A stretch of DNA of 64,000 nt from Facklamia languida CCUG 37842 (GCF_000245795.1 NZ_JH601133.1:367288-431287); one strand, 5' to 3'; positions 26,911 to 36,132 are shown, counted from the stretch's first letter. The notes: generated by a model not told the origin, from the sequence alone. Numbers and translations are program-made.

Positions 26911-28674
26911 TTATTGGGCAGCTTCCTCTACTGGCGGCTCAACCGTTCCTTCGATCGGTCCTAAAGACCTTCTCTCTTGTGAATGGTCTTGAACCGGAGT
27001 CTCGGAGGCTGGCAATTGAGGTGCTTCCTCTGGCTGAGGATCCACACCTTCCTCTTCTACGGATTCTACGGAAGTCTCAGGGGAAGTCTCAAGGCTTGTT
27101 TGCTCACTCTCTTCTCCTGAAGTGGTGGTCTCCACAGGCTGGTATCCTGGTAGCATATAAGCCGGATCAATCGCTTGGCCTTGATAAAGATTTTCTACTC
27201 CAACACCATAGACAGCAGAAAAATCGTAGGCCATTGCGATTGGAGCAGTTGTGGCTGTAACCTCATCCCATCGACTCAATACGCCAGCTTCAAGGTCATA
27301 TTGATAATGACCCAGAACAGTGTTCTTAAGCGGTGAATCTTCAGAAATAGTGAAAGAAATGATCTTGCCTTCTTGCGTGAAATCGCTATAAGTATAAACT
27401 TCAGGAGCAAACCCAGTCGCATTCGCTGTTAATTGAATCAACTCCGCTAGATTGGTATCAGAGGAGCGAGCTGCTTGTGCCGCGTTCAATTTAGCCAACC
27501 ACTGGTCTTTAATTGGGGCAAGTTCAAGACCTTGGGCTTGAGCCTCTTGTCTTAATTGGTCCTCAAAAGTCGCTGTATATTGATACATCAGGTGTCTTAA
27601 CTCATTGAGGGCTGTGCGAGAGGCCTCACTTAGTTCTGGTTGCATCTTTTCAACAATGAAGGTGTGTGCATAAATGGCGTCAACCCGTTCACCGGCTGCT
27701 ACAGATTGGTCAAACGCCTGGTATAAGGCTGGGATAATTGGATGATATTGACTCTCATCACTAAAATCTGCTTTCTGGCGATTTTGAATCTCTTCAACAG
27801 TCATCTGGCTTTCTTCGTTAGCCAGAATCGATGACCAGTCCGCGTTGAATGATTGGTCCAGCTGTTCCAAGGTATCCTTGTCTTTGGCGGCTTCTGTCTG
27901 AGAAAACTCAACAGCATATTGTTCCAACTCTTGTTTGGTTTCATTGCTAATGGTGACATTTCCGTCCCCATTGATGGTGACTTGATTAATTACTTGATTA
28001 ACAATTTCGGTTGAATTAATTTCTTGATTATGTTGGGCCTGGTTAGCAACTTCTTTCTTGATTTCAGCCACAATCTTGTTGACTTGTTCATCACTTAATC
28101 CTGACTCTTCTTTAACTGTATTCACTACTGTAATCTCATTTTGAGCAACTTGGACATCTTTTTGGTTGACGGAGACACCTTGCTTTTCTAGGAGCGCGTA
28201 AAGGCCGGTTAAGGCTCCTTCTCCGGTCACAGGAGTAATGGTCGCAATCTTAATGATTGCATTCTTGGCACCTGCTGTAATCGCTGCATTTTGATAAGTG
28301 GTCGAACTCACCTGGGTAATATTTTGCGGTGTGACAATATGAATTTGAACCCCACTACCTTCTGGTTGAGGTTGAATATAGGCACTTGAGTAGACTTCAA
28401 CCGAGCGATCAACCTCAAAATTTAAATAGCGGTTAATGAGATCACCATCTACATAAAGGGTATTCTGCGGCGCCACATCAGAGGCCCCAAGCAGTTGAAT
28501 AGTCTCTTGAACTTGTTGCTGATTCAATGAGACCCCTAAAGCCAACATTGGCTGTCTTTGAACCTGCCCTGTCTGTTGGACGGCTAAGACGGACTCTGAC
28601 AGAGGTGAAAAACTTACTGGAACCAGCGATAAAGCGGCCAATAATACCATTAATTTTTTTTGTTTTCTTATCAT
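26911..28674 (-). CDS. Secreted DUF1002-domain protein (YpuA-like)
   Basis: 587 aa from the ATG at 28674, which has AAGGAG at good distance; a TTG one codon earlier is also possible. A signal peptide (about 1-33) is followed by a DUF1002 domain (about 40-290), recognisable from N-T-L-Y-V-D-G-D-L-I-N, V-Y-S-S-A-Y-I, V-T-P-Q-N-I-T-Q and Q-Y-xx-A-I-T-A-G-A features. The middle is helical and Gln/Glu-rich. The last ~70 residues are Pro/Glu/Ser/Thr-rich and look wall-spanning, but no LPXTG anchor is present. The function of DUF1002 proteins is unknown. The gene sits where folD is usually found between nusB and xseA. Confidence 0.8.
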   Translation of the reverse strand: MIRKQKKLMVLLAALSLVPVSFSPLSESVLAVQQTGQVQRQPMLALGVSLNQQQVQETIQLLGASDVAPQNTLYVDGDLINRYLNFEVDRSVEVYSSAYIQPQPEGSGVQIHIVTPQNITQVSSTTYQNAAITAGAKNAIIKIATITPVTGEGALTGLYALLEKQGVSVNQKDVQVAQNEITVVNTVKEESGLSDEQVNKIVAEIKKEVANQAQHNQEINSTEIVNQVINQVTINGDGNVTISNETKQELEQYAVEFSQTEAAKDKDTLEQLDQSFNADWSSILANEESQMTVEEIQNRQKADFSDESQYHPIIPALYQAFDQSVAAGERVDAIYAHTFIVEKMQPELSEASRTALNELRHLMYQYTATFEDQLRQEAQAQGLELAPIKDQWLAKLNAAQAARSSDTNLAELIQLTANATGFAPEVYTYSDFTQEGKIISFTISEDSPLKNTVLGHYQYDLEAGVLSRWDEVTATTAPIAMAYDFSAVYGVGVENLYQGQAIDPAYMLPGYQPVETTTSGEESEQTSLETSPETSVESVEEEGVDPQPEEAPQLPASETPVQDHSQERRSLGPIEGTVEPPVEEAAQ

Positions 28675-28718
28675 CAATATTCGCTCCTTATTCCCTAGAA
28701 GGGTCTATTTCTCTTTAT

Positions 28719-28724
28719 ATTATA
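28719..28724 (-). promoter_or_regulatory. -10 element upstream of the DUF1002 gene
   Basis: The minus strand reads TATAAT 45 bp before the DUF1002 start. A convincing -35 is not visible. It suggests the gene has its own promoter, in agreement with the terminator that follows nusB. Confidence 0.4.
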
Positions 28725-28778
28725 GCTAAAGTCTCACAAATTTTATAGTTTCTTTAGAATCATTCCATGATTCTATCT

Positions 28779-28830
28779 AAAAAAGAACCAGAAAAGAAAC
28801 AGATTTTTCACAGTTTCTCATCTAGTTCTA
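28779..28830 (-). terminator. Terminator after nusB
   Basis: On the minus strand, AGAAC (28825-28829) pairs with GTTCT (28784-28788) and GAAAC pairs with GTTTC inside it. A run of six T's follows. It closes the rpoY-rnjA-pep-asp23-nusB unit before the DUF1002 gene. Confidence 0.6.
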
Positions 28831-28834
28831 AAAA

Positions 28835-29281
28835 CTATTCATCTTGGACTTGGTCTAAATATTGTGCCAAAACACCTGAAATAAATTTACGTGATTTATC
28901 ATCACTAAAGGTCTTACTTAACTCAATCGCTTCATTTACTTTGACCTTAGCAGGAACTTCTTCCTCATCAACATAAACCAACTCATAGAAAGCTAAACGC
29001 AAGATCGTTAAATCAATACTTGCGATTCGCTCGAGCGCCCAGTCTTCTGTTAAATAGTCGCTAATTAATGCGTCCAAGGCTTCTTTATTTTCGACGACTC
29101 CCTTTACTAAACGCTGGAGGTAAGGATCAACCGAGCCTTGAAAGCCTGCTTCCGGATCATCTCCAGCTTCCAAAGCAAAAGCAATCGCCGCTTCACTTTC
29201 AAATGTTTCTTGGGCATTAATAAGTTGATAAAGACTTTGTACTGCCTTTTCTCGGACAGCGCGCCGGCTCAACTTGGGCAT
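28835..29281 (-). CDS. nusB: Transcription antitermination factor NusB
   Basis: The protein has 148 aa. It is an all-helical RNA-binding protein that, with NusE (S10), promotes rRNA antitermination. Recognisable features: R-R-A-V-R-E-K-A-V-Q-S-L-Y-Q at the N-terminus, D-Y-L-x-x-D-W-x-L-E-R-I-x-x-I-D-L-T-I-L-R-L-A, and N-E-A-I-E-L-S-K-T-F-S-D-D-K-S-x-K-F-I-S-G-V-L. It follows the Asp23-like gene by 1 bp, as yqhY-nusB does in Bacillus. Confidence 0.97.
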   Translation of the reverse strand: MPKLSRRAVREKAVQSLYQLINAQETFESEAAIAFALEAGDDPEAGFQGSVDPYLQRLVKGVVENKEALDALISDYLTEDWALERIASIDLTILRLAFYELVYVDEEEVPAKVKVNEAIELSKTFSDDKSRKFISGVLAQYLDQVQDE

Positions 29282-29282
29282 T

Positions 29283-29717
29283 TTATTCCCCCGTTTCTAT
29301 TGCATTCTCTTTAGGCAATTGCAAAAAGGCGGGGTCGCGATCTCCCTGATGGTCTGTTTCGATCGACAAGACATGAACATTCACTTCACCTACGACAATA
29401 TCTGTCATGTAGAGGATTTGTTCTTTGATTCGTTCTTGAACATCGAGCGCCACCTCAGGCACGCTATAGCCATAGCGGATCTTTATACTCACATCAATCA
29501 CAAACTGCTGATTTTCTTGATGAATCTTAGCGTTGACCCCATTTCCTTCCATACGGAAGAACTTCCCAGCCTCTGATTTTAGGGCTTGGCTGATCACACC
29601 TGGGATTTCAGAAGCAGCCTCAGCTGCAATATTTTCTAAGACACCCGTTGTAATATTAATTTCTCCAAACACAGCGTCTGTTTGAGAATCAAAAGCCACA
29701 GATTGATTCTTGGTCAT
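29283..29717 (-). CDS. Asp23/Gls24-family protein (YqhY-like)
   Basis: The protein has 144 aa. The family domain is seen as I-T-T-G-V-L-E-N-I-A-A, A-S-E-I-P-G-V, V-D-V-S-I-K-I-R-Y-G-Y-S-V-P-E-V and V-N-V-H-V. YqhY-type members are cytosolic or membrane-associated proteins linked to fatty-acid synthesis or envelope homeostasis, with no known enzymatic activity. The position next to nusB matches yqhY. accB and accC, its usual partners in Bacillus, are absent here. Confidence 0.9.
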   Translation of the reverse strand: MTKNQSVAFDSQTDAVFGEINITTGVLENIAAEAASEIPGVISQALKSEAGKFFRMEGNGVNAKIHQENQQFVIDVSIKIRYGYSVPEVALDVQERIKEQILYMTDIVVGEVNVHVLSIETDHQGDRDPAFLQLPKENAIETGE

Positions 29718-29730
29718 GTCATCTTCCCCC

Positions 29731-30792
29731 TTAAATGATAATCAATTCTTTAGGACTACGGTTGGTCGATTCGACACGATCTTTTTGAATAATCAGGTCA
29801 TCCTCAATCCGAACCCCGCCTATACCTGGTAGGTAAATACCAGGTTCATCCGTAATAACCATATTTTCAACCATCACCGCATCCGAACGGTGTGAAACTG
29901 CTGGTTGTTCATGTACATCTAGACCCAGACCATGTCCTGTTGAATGGCCGAAGTATTCACCGTAACCCTTTTGGGTAATATAATCACGAGCCAAGGCGTC
30001 AACTTCTTTACCGGTCATTCCTGCCTTCGTTTGGTCAATCACTCGAAGATGTGCATCAAGAACAATCTGATAAATTTCAGCCAACTTATCGGAGATGCTT
30101 CCAACAGCAATGGTCCGTGTCATGTCAGATGAATAACCTTTGTAATAACAACCAAAATCTAAAGTAATAATATCGCCTAGCTCAATTAGCTTATCACTTG
30201 CTACCCCATGAGGCATAGCTGAACGGACACCGGAAGCAATGATCGTATCAAAGGACATAGCGGATGCACCTTTTCCCTTAAGGAAGGCTTCCAATTCATT
30301 GGCAATCTGAATCTCAGAAAGACCTGGCTTGATGAAGCCTAGAATATGGTCAAAGGCCTGGTCCGTAATTTCACATGCCGCTTTGATGATAGCTAATTCA
30401 TCAGCATCCTTAACCTGACGAAGCTCTTCAACCAAACCTTGGGTTGGTTTAATAAGGGAGGATAAGGTCTCTTGGGCTGCATGGTACTGAGTAACCGTCA
30501 TCTGATCTGATTCAATACCCAGTTTTTTGATATTCTGCTCACTTAAAATCCCTTGAACTTCTGGATAAAGCCCTTGACGATAGATACGCACCTCGAGGTC
30601 CTTCACCTGTTCACCCGCTTGGGTTGTGTAACGAAAATCTGTCATAAAATAGGCTGCATCTTCCGTCACTAACACTGCTCCAGCAGATCCAGTAAAGCCT
30701 GATAGATAGCGGACATTCTTCAAATCTGTCACCAACAATGCATCTAAATCTAGTTTTTTAAGCTTTTGCCGTACGCGATCTAATCGTTCCAT
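29731..30792 (-). CDS. Xaa-Pro aminopeptidase (M24B family)
   Basis: The protein has 353 aa. An N-terminal creatinase-like domain precedes the pita-bread metallopeptidase domain. Metal ligands are visible in D-F-G-C-Y-Y-K-G-Y-S-S-D-M-T-R-T (two Asp), G-H-G-L-G-L-D-V-H-E (His), T-D-E-P-G-I-Y (Glu) and V-R-I-E-D-D (Glu). It cleaves the N-terminal residue before proline. It ends 13 bp before the Asp23-like gene and follows rnjA by 3 bp. In Bacillus the equivalent position is yqhT, next to efp. Confidence 0.93.
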   Translation of the reverse strand: MERLDRVRQKLKKLDLDALLVTDLKNVRYLSGFTGSAGAVLVTEDAAYFMTDFRYTTQAGEQVKDLEVRIYRQGLYPEVQGILSEQNIKKLGIESDQMTVTQYHAAQETLSSLIKPTQGLVEELRQVKDADELAIIKAACEITDQAFDHILGFIKPGLSEIQIANELEAFLKGKGASAMSFDTIIASGVRSAMPHGVASDKLIELGDIITLDFGCYYKGYSSDMTRTIAVGSISDKLAEIYQIVLDAHLRVIDQTKAGMTGKEVDALARDYITQKGYGEYFGHSTGHGLGLDVHEQPAVSHRSDAVMVENMVITDEPGIYLPGIGGVRIEDDLIIQKDRVESTNRSPKELIII

Positions 30793-30795
30793 CCT

Positions 30796-32523
30796 TTACC
30801 CCTTCTTTTCTTTTGATTTAGCTTGACGCTTGCGAACACCTTTATGAATATCTAACAAGATTGGCATCACCATCGGTTGCCTTTGAGTCTTCTTAAAGAT
30901 AACCGGTGGTAGTTCAGAAAATAGGAGGTCACGGATCATCTTTTCATTCACGTGATTTCCATTCTGATTCAATCCTCTATTAATAATCGCTCGGGCCTGG
31001 TTTTGGATTTCGTTAATCAATTCTCCTGATTCACGCATATAGATAAAGCCGCGGGACATGATATCTGGACCTGCAATGATTTGTTTTGCTTCATAATCAA
31101 TAGTTGCTGTCACAATGACAAGACCTTCTTCCGATAAGGCCCTACGGTCTCTCAGTACGATATTGCCAATATCTCCAATTCCATTCCCATCAACATAGAC
31201 ATCTTGGGCAGGAAAATGACCTGCGATCCTTGCAGAATCTTCTGTCATAGCAAGAACATCGCCGTTAGATAGGACAAAGCAATTTTCTTTAGGAATACCT
31301 GTCATTTGTGCGAGTTCTGCTTGAATACTCAGCATCCGATATTCCCCATGGACAGGCATGAAATATTTAGGCTTCATTAACCGGTGCATCAGTAATTGTT
31401 CTTGTTGACCCCCGTGACCAGAGGCATGGATATTATTGACCTTACCATGGATCACCTTTGCACCCTGTTCGCTCAATTGATTAATTACGCGATTGACACT
31501 CATCGTATTACCAGGGATAGGTGAAGATGAAAAGATGACCGTATCGTCTGGTTGTAACGTAATTTGACGATGAGTTCCATTGGCAATCCGACTTAAGGCT
31601 GCCATTGGCTCTCCTTGAGAACCTGTACAGAGTATGATGATTTCATTGGCAGGATAACGGTCAATATCGCGTGCATCTATGAAAATGTCTTCGCCCCGCT
31701 CATCAATATAACCTAACTCACGTCCAACTTTAATCGAAGCTTCCATCGAGCGCCCAAAAACAGCAATTTTGCGGTTGGTCTCTCGAGCCGTCGTGACAAC
31801 TTGCTGTAAACGTGAGACGTTGGAAGCAAAGGTTGCAAAAATGACACGCCCTTCTTCCCTTTGGATAATATTTCGAATGGACCGCCCTACAAGCTTTTCC
31901 GAATTGGTGAAAGCTGGGATTTCAGAATTTGTCGAATCCCCCATTAGGAGTAAGACTCCCTCTTCACCAATCTTCGCCATCTTATGTAAGTCTGCCGGTT
32001 TACCAACAGGGGTAAAGTCAAACTTATAATCCCCTGTAAACACGATATTGCCAGGCGGCGTCTTGACGACAATTCCGTATGCTTCTGGAATTGAATGAGC
32101 CGTCAAGTAGAAGCTAACGGTCGTCTTACGAAAGCGAATCACACTGTCTTCATCGATCTCGTGAATTTCTGTATCACGCAAAAGCCCACGTTCTTGTAAC
32201 TTATTGCGAATCAAGGCAGAGGCTAATTTACTGGCATAGATTGGGACATTGATCTGTTGGAGAAGGAAAGGAATCCCCCCAATGTGGTCCTCGTGACCAT
32301 GAGAGATCACAAGCGCCTTCACCTTGTGCCGATTTTGTAGGAGATACTGGTAATCTTGAATCACATAGTCAATCCCTAATAATTCATCTTCAGGAAACAT
32401 CACACCTGAATCAAGAATAATGATCTCATCTTGAAATTGGACACCATACATATTCTTTCCAATTTCATTGAGGCCTCCTAGAGCAAAGACTCCAACTTCA
32501 TTGTTCTTAATGGATACTGTCAT
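30796..32523 (-). CDS. rnjA: Ribonuclease J1
   Basis: The protein has 575 aa. It is a metallo-beta-lactamase/beta-CASP RNase with 5'-3' exonuclease and endonuclease activity, central to mRNA decay in Firmicutes. The metal site is S-H-G-H-E-D-H-I-G-G near residue 74, with F-T-G-D-Y-K-F-D and the beta-CASP motifs (G-S-Q-G-E-P and H-A-S-G-H-G). It follows rpoY by 1 bp, the conserved rpoY-rnjA pair. The RNase J1 rather than J2 assignment rests on that pairing and on length. Confidence 0.95.
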   Translation of the reverse strand: MTVSIKNNEVGVFALGGLNEIGKNMYGVQFQDEIIILDSGVMFPEDELLGIDYVIQDYQYLLQNRHKVKALVISHGHEDHIGGIPFLLQQINVPIYASKLASALIRNKLQERGLLRDTEIHEIDEDSVIRFRKTTVSFYLTAHSIPEAYGIVVKTPPGNIVFTGDYKFDFTPVGKPADLHKMAKIGEEGVLLLMGDSTNSEIPAFTNSEKLVGRSIRNIIQREEGRVIFATFASNVSRLQQVVTTARETNRKIAVFGRSMEASIKVGRELGYIDERGEDIFIDARDIDRYPANEIIILCTGSQGEPMAALSRIANGTHRQITLQPDDTVIFSSSPIPGNTMSVNRVINQLSEQGAKVIHGKVNNIHASGHGGQQEQLLMHRLMKPKYFMPVHGEYRMLSIQAELAQMTGIPKENCFVLSNGDVLAMTEDSARIAGHFPAQDVYVDGNGIGDIGNIVLRDRRALSEEGLVIVTATIDYEAKQIIAGPDIMSRGFIYMRESGELINEIQNQARAIINRGLNQNGNHVNEKMIRDLLFSELPPVIFKKTQRQPMVMPILLDIHKGVRKRQAKSKEKKG

Positions 32524-32524
32524 T

Positions 32525-32740
32525 TTAAAATTCCACCAACTTGAAATCAGGATTGGTTTCTTTTTCGTAGGCTAAATGCGCTTCATTTAACTCTTGAACG
32601 AATTCAATATTGTATGGTGTATTCTCACTGATTCGTTCGATCGCATCGACCTTATCTTCTGCTTCAATATACAAAGAATACGTTCTTTCACGTTGTGGAA
32701 CTTGATCCTTACTTTCTTGATACATCACTTTAAATATCAT
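32525..32740 (-). CDS. rpoY: RNA polymerase epsilon subunit
   Basis: The protein has 71 aa, the exact family length (DUF1447/YkzG). It binds RNA polymerase and resembles phage Gp2. The pattern M-I-F-K-V-x-Y-Q-E-S-K at the N-terminus, R-E-x-T-x-S-L-Y-I-E-A and N-I-E-F-V-Q-E-L near the C-terminus is diagnostic. It starts with ATG after AAGGAG and is coupled to rnjA. It is divergent from comGA, 182 bp apart. That gap shows a small GAGTG-TCGTC-CACTC hairpin in the rpoY leader and nothing else clear. Confidence 0.95.
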   Translation of the reverse strand: MIFKVMYQESKDQVPQRERTYSLYIEAEDKVDAIERISENTPYNIEFVQELNEAHLAYEKETNPDFKLVEF

Positions 32741-32922
32741 GAATATAAAACTCCTTTATTATTTAATAACTGTTGTGAGAGTGGACGACACTCGCTGTCA
32801 ACTTATTCTATCATAATTTAATTTTCAAGTATAGCACGGCATGGGGAAGGACCAGAGTCAATAGCGCTTTATCGAGAGTGAGCGTGTATTTATCTACAGA
32901 CTAGTCAAAAAGGTGAAAAATC

Positions 32923-34002
32923 ATGATTGAAGAAGCAAGTCAAGCTCTAATTGCTCAAGCTTTTAACCAACAAGCATCCGATATCCACTTCATCCCTCAT
33001 CAGAATACCTATCAAGTCTATCTGCGTATCAATGGGCAGCTATCACTCTGGGGAGAACGACCGCTTGAGTGGGGGCGTCGAGTGATTGCTCACTTAAAAT
33101 TCCTAGCCAATCTAGATGTTGGCGAAAGACGTCAACCCCAGTCAGGGGCTTGTGAGGTCACGATTAATCAAGGAGGTGGTTCCACTGCGCAAAAAGTTGA
33201 ATTGAGACTATCCACAATTACAGATGTCCACTTAAATGAATCACTGGTCATTCGTTTAATATTTGGCAAGCTGCACCAAGCCAAGATCATTCAGACCTAC
33301 TTTCCACAAGATCTATTAATCTTAAGACGTTTGGTCCGACGCAAAAGTGGGCTCGTTTTAATCGCAGGGCCCGTCGGTTCTGGCAAGACAACCACTATTT
33401 ACCAATTACTCAGGGAAAGAATTGATCAAGAAGTCTTACAAGTGATCACCATGGAAGACCCGGTCGAGATTAAAGAGCCTCGATTTCTCCAAACGCAAGT
33501 CAATGAGAAGGCCAATATCTCTTATGACCTCCTCATCAAATCTGCCTTGCGCCACCATCCAGATGTCCTTTTCATAGGAGAAATCCGTGATGAAGAAACG
33601 GCTCGAATGACAATACGAGGGGCCTTAACAGGGCACTTAATGATTGCTACCCTTCACGCCAAGGACACTTTGGGTGTTCTTGGCCGTTTGCAGGAGCTAA
33701 ACATCAGCCAACACCAACTCAGCCAAACCTTAATTGGCATCATCTCGCAGCGCTTGGTCCCCCGTCACTGTCCTCAATGTCAACAATCCTCTCTTTCCCA
33801 ATGCCCTCATCTATCAAAACACTACAAACAAGCAGTACTTTTTGAGATCCTCACAGGGTCTCCTCTCAAAAAAGCTTTGATTGGTCTTTCAGATAACCTC
33901 GACCTCTCAGAATCAATCCCCCCCTTAAATAAACGCCTAAGGAAGGTATGGGCCTATGGATATATCGGTACACAAACCTATCACCACTTTGAGATTATTT
34001 AA
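32923..34002 (+). CDS. comGA: Competence pseudopilus assembly ATPase ComGA
   Basis: The protein has 359 aa. It is a GspE/PilB-family traffic ATPase that powers assembly of the DNA-uptake pseudopilus. Walker A is G-P-V-G-S-G-K-T-T (149-157), the Asp box is T-M-E-D-P-V-E, Walker B is D-V-L-F-I-G-E-I-R-D-E-E-T-A, and the His box is A-T-L-H-A-K-D-T. A C-terminal C-P-Q-C...C cluster may bind zinc. The ribosome site AAAGGTG precedes the ATG. It is the first gene of comGA-GG; I could not find a clear competence-sigma box upstream. Confidence 0.95.
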   Translation: MIEEASQALIAQAFNQQASDIHFIPHQNTYQVYLRINGQLSLWGERPLEWGRRVIAHLKFLANLDVGERRQPQSGACEVTINQGGGSTAQKVELRLSTITDVHLNESLVIRLIFGKLHQAKIIQTYFPQDLLILRRLVRRKSGLVLIAGPVGSGKTTTIYQLLRERIDQEVLQVITMEDPVEIKEPRFLQTQVNEKANISYDLLIKSALRHHPDVLFIGEIRDEETARMTIRGALTGHLMIATLHAKDTLGVLGRLQELNISQHQLSQTLIGIISQRLVPRHCPQCQQSSLSQCPHLSKHYKQAVLFEILTGSPLKKALIGLSDNLDLSESIPPLNKRLRKVWAYGYIGTQTYHHFEII

Positions 34003-35026
34003 GAAAGACCCCTTAAAGCTTAAAGCTAAAGAGCGGCAATATTTTATCCATACGCTGGCTGAGCTCTTAAATCAGGGCTTTTCAATCAACCAAAGTCTAA
34101 GCTTTTTTAAAATTTTACTACCCAAAAGAGAGCAGGTAATCGACTACCTCCTCAATGAATTAAAGAAAGGTAACCGCTTTGAAGAAGCCTTAAAACCTCT
34201 AGGTTTTTCTAATAAAGTCATCTCTCAGATGTTTTTTGCCCAGAAACAAGGCCGCTTTAATGCATGCTTGATGGAAATCGCTAGCTATTTAAAGTTAATG
34301 ACAGATTATCAACATAAGTTAGTTAAAGCCCTTTTATACCCGGTTTTTTTAGTGATATTTTTAGTGGGGCTTCTATTTGGACTTCGAAAATTTATGCTCC
34401 CACAAATCCTAACTTTCATTTCCGAAGAGGCCCTAAATAATCAACCCCTTGCCCGTTGGTTAATCATCGCGTTTACCTACCTACCGCAACTTACCATCAC
34501 CGGCATGGCACTGGTTATTCTAATCTATCTCGCATGTGATATTTTCTTGCATAAAAAAACACTGATTGAACGGTTACAATTATTAGCCCGACTGCCGGTC
34601 ATTCGCAAGTACATCCGAAGCTTTTGTTCTTACCGGTTAGCTGAAGAATTTGGTTATTTCTTCGAGAGTGGATTTTCCATCCAACAAATTTTAGCCCTTC
34701 TCGCCGCTTACCCAATCGACCCTTTGTTAAGTCACTTAGCAAGCCTCTTGGAAGAAAATTTCCTAAAAGGGATCTCACTTACTGACAGCCTAAAGGAACT
34801 GGATATTTTTACGGATGAATTTCCCATGATGGTCTACCAAGGAGAAATCACCAGTCAAACAGGGGCAAAATGCCGGCTCTATGCACAAAAAGTCTTTGCA
34901 GATACCCTAGAAGACCTTAACAACAAAATCAACCTAATCCAACCTCTGCTCTTTATCCTAATTGCTATTGTCATCATCGCCATGTATTTATTACTGATGT
35001 TACCTATGCTAACAATCGAAATTTAA
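33956..35026 (+). CDS. comGB: Competence pseudopilus membrane protein ComGB
   Basis: The protein has 356 aa. It is a GspF/PilC-type inner-membrane platform protein. It shows the two repeated GspF domains (about 25-145 and 225-345) and three membrane segments near residues 122-140, 175-195 and 325-350. The F-I-H-T-L-A-E-L-L-N-Q-G-F-S-I start of domain 1 is typical. The start at 33956 overlaps comGA by 47 bp, with AAGG upstream, so the two are probably coupled. Confidence 0.92.
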   Translation: MDISVHKPITTLRLFKKDPLKLKAKERQYFIHTLAELLNQGFSINQSLSFFKILLPKREQVIDYLLNELKKGNRFEEALKPLGFSNKVISQMFFAQKQGRFNACLMEIASYLKLMTDYQHKLVKALLYPVFLVIFLVGLLFGLRKFMLPQILTFISEEALNNQPLARWLIIAFTYLPQLTITGMALVILIYLACDIFLHKKTLIERLQLLARLPVIRKYIRSFCSYRLAEEFGYFFESGFSIQQILALLAAYPIDPLLSHLASLLEENFLKGISLTDSLKELDIFTDEFPMMVYQGEITSQTGAKCRLYAQKVFADTLEDLNNKINLIQPLLFILIAIVIIAMYLLLMLPMLTIEI

Positions 35027-35037
35027 GGAGGATTTCT

Positions 35038-35382
35038 ATGAAAAATAAGCTTAAGCAATTAAAAGAAGCCATTAAAGGCAGCCGATTTAAGGAGGCCTTC
35101 ACCATGATCGAAATGTTAATTGTTCTAGGGATTGTAGCCCTATTAATGGTCATTATTATCCCTAATATATCCGGACAAAAGCAGCGAATTGACAAGCAGG
35201 CAAACGAAAATATTACAGAGATTGTTTCTACTCAAGCCAATGCCTATTACTTGGTCGAGGGAAGCGGGCAAGCTGTGACACTTGAAATCCTTGTTGCTGA
35301 GGGATATCTAACTGAAAAGCAGGCAAAGGAAGCGGAAACTCGAATCGGAGACCAACTTCCTAGCTTATTAGCTAATCCCTAA
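35038..35382 (+). CDS. comGC: Major competence pseudopilin ComGC
   Basis: The protein has 114 aa. The class III signal reads K-E-A-F-T-M-I-E-M-L-I-V-L, with prepilin-peptidase cleavage expected between Ala and Phe and Glu at +5. A hydrophobic N-terminal helix follows (to about residue 45). The leader is about 19-20 residues. ComGC is the main pseudopilus subunit. A strong AAGGAGG ribosome site precedes the ATG. Confidence 0.95.
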   Translation: MKNKLKQLKEAIKGSRFKEAFTMIEMLIVLGIVALLMVIIIPNISGQKQRIDKQANENITEIVSTQANAYYLVEGSGQAVTLEILVAEGYLTEKQAKEAETRIGDQLPSLLANP

Positions 35383-35813
35383 TGGCTAGTTACAAAAAAG
35401 CCTTCACCTTGTTTGAAATGCTGATCGTCTTGACGATCCTCTCGATTATTCTATTGACTTTACAAGTCGTGCCGCCCCAGAGATTGGCTCTTTCTTATCA
35501 AATGAAGATCTTCAAAGATCAACTCAAAACGCAAATCTATCTCACGCAAGAATATTCTATGCTCCATCAGACGCCTTACTATGTCCGATTTATGCCAGGT
35601 TCAACCATCTATATTGTGAATGGACATACTGGGCAAATCGATGACCAGGTTGAATGTCCTGAAGACTGGTCCATCATCAACCAGGTAACCTTCACCTATT
35701 TGCCAAGTGGTCGAACAGATCATTTCGAGACTGTTTACTTTCATCATAGAGATGGTGACGAGATGGCCCTGGTATTTCAATTAGGGAGTGGTCAATTTGT
35801 ATTCAAATCATAA
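35382..35813 (+). CDS. comGD: Minor competence pseudopilin ComGD
   Basis: The protein has 143 aa. The short leader M-A-S-Y-K-K-A is followed by F-T-L-F-E-M-L-I-V-L-T-I-L, a type IV prepilin signal with Glu at +5. The body has a short globular domain with a C-terminal Q-L-G-S-G-Q-F segment. Start and comGC stop overlap by one base (TAATG). Confidence 0.88.
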   Translation: MASYKKAFTLFEMLIVLTILSIILLTLQVVPPQRLALSYQMKIFKDQLKTQIYLTQEYSMLHQTPYYVRFMPGSTIYIVNGHTGQIDDQVECPEDWSIINQVTFTYLPSGRTDHFETVYFHHRDGDEMALVFQLGSGQFVFKS

Positions 35814-36132
35814 AAAAGCCTTCACCATGATCGAATCGCTGGTAGGCCTTTGCCTGATTGGCTGGATGATGAGCTTCTATCTCCCTGCTTTCAACCTAGC
35901 ACTCGGGCACCGTTCAATTCTTAAGGAAGAAAATCAAAAATGGCATAATTTTGTACAATTGATCCAGATCCTCCATGATCCTATGATTTCAGATGAAACA
36001 ATGCTAGAAAGTCCTAACCTCTTTGATCTTTCGATCGTCAGTTTGGATCACTCCTCCACAGGCTGGTCTGCTACTTTTAAGGAAGGAGAGGTTTATGAAA
36101 TTCAACTACAAGCCATTGAGCCGGAAAACTAA
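35797..36132 (+). CDS. comGE: Minor competence pseudopilin ComGE
   Basis: About 111 aa. The prepilin signal is H-K-K-A-F-T-M-I-E-S-L-V-G-L. I prefer the TTG start at 35797, since AGGGAG lies 8 bases upstream; a GTG at 35788 would add three residues. It overlaps comGD by 17 bp. The remainder has no recognisable motif, which is usual for ComGE. The assignment rests on the pseudopilin signal and position. Confidence 0.8.
   Translation: MYSNHKKAFTMIESLVGLCLIGWMMSFYLPAFNLALGHRSILKEENQKWHNFVQLIQILHDPMISDETMLESPNLFDLSIVSLDHSSTGWSATFKEGEVYEIQLQAIEPEN

Noticed and set aside
32741-32922. Competence sigma-factor box (TNCGAATA type) upstream of comGA
   Set aside because: The closest sequence (near TATCGAGA) mismatches at most key positions.
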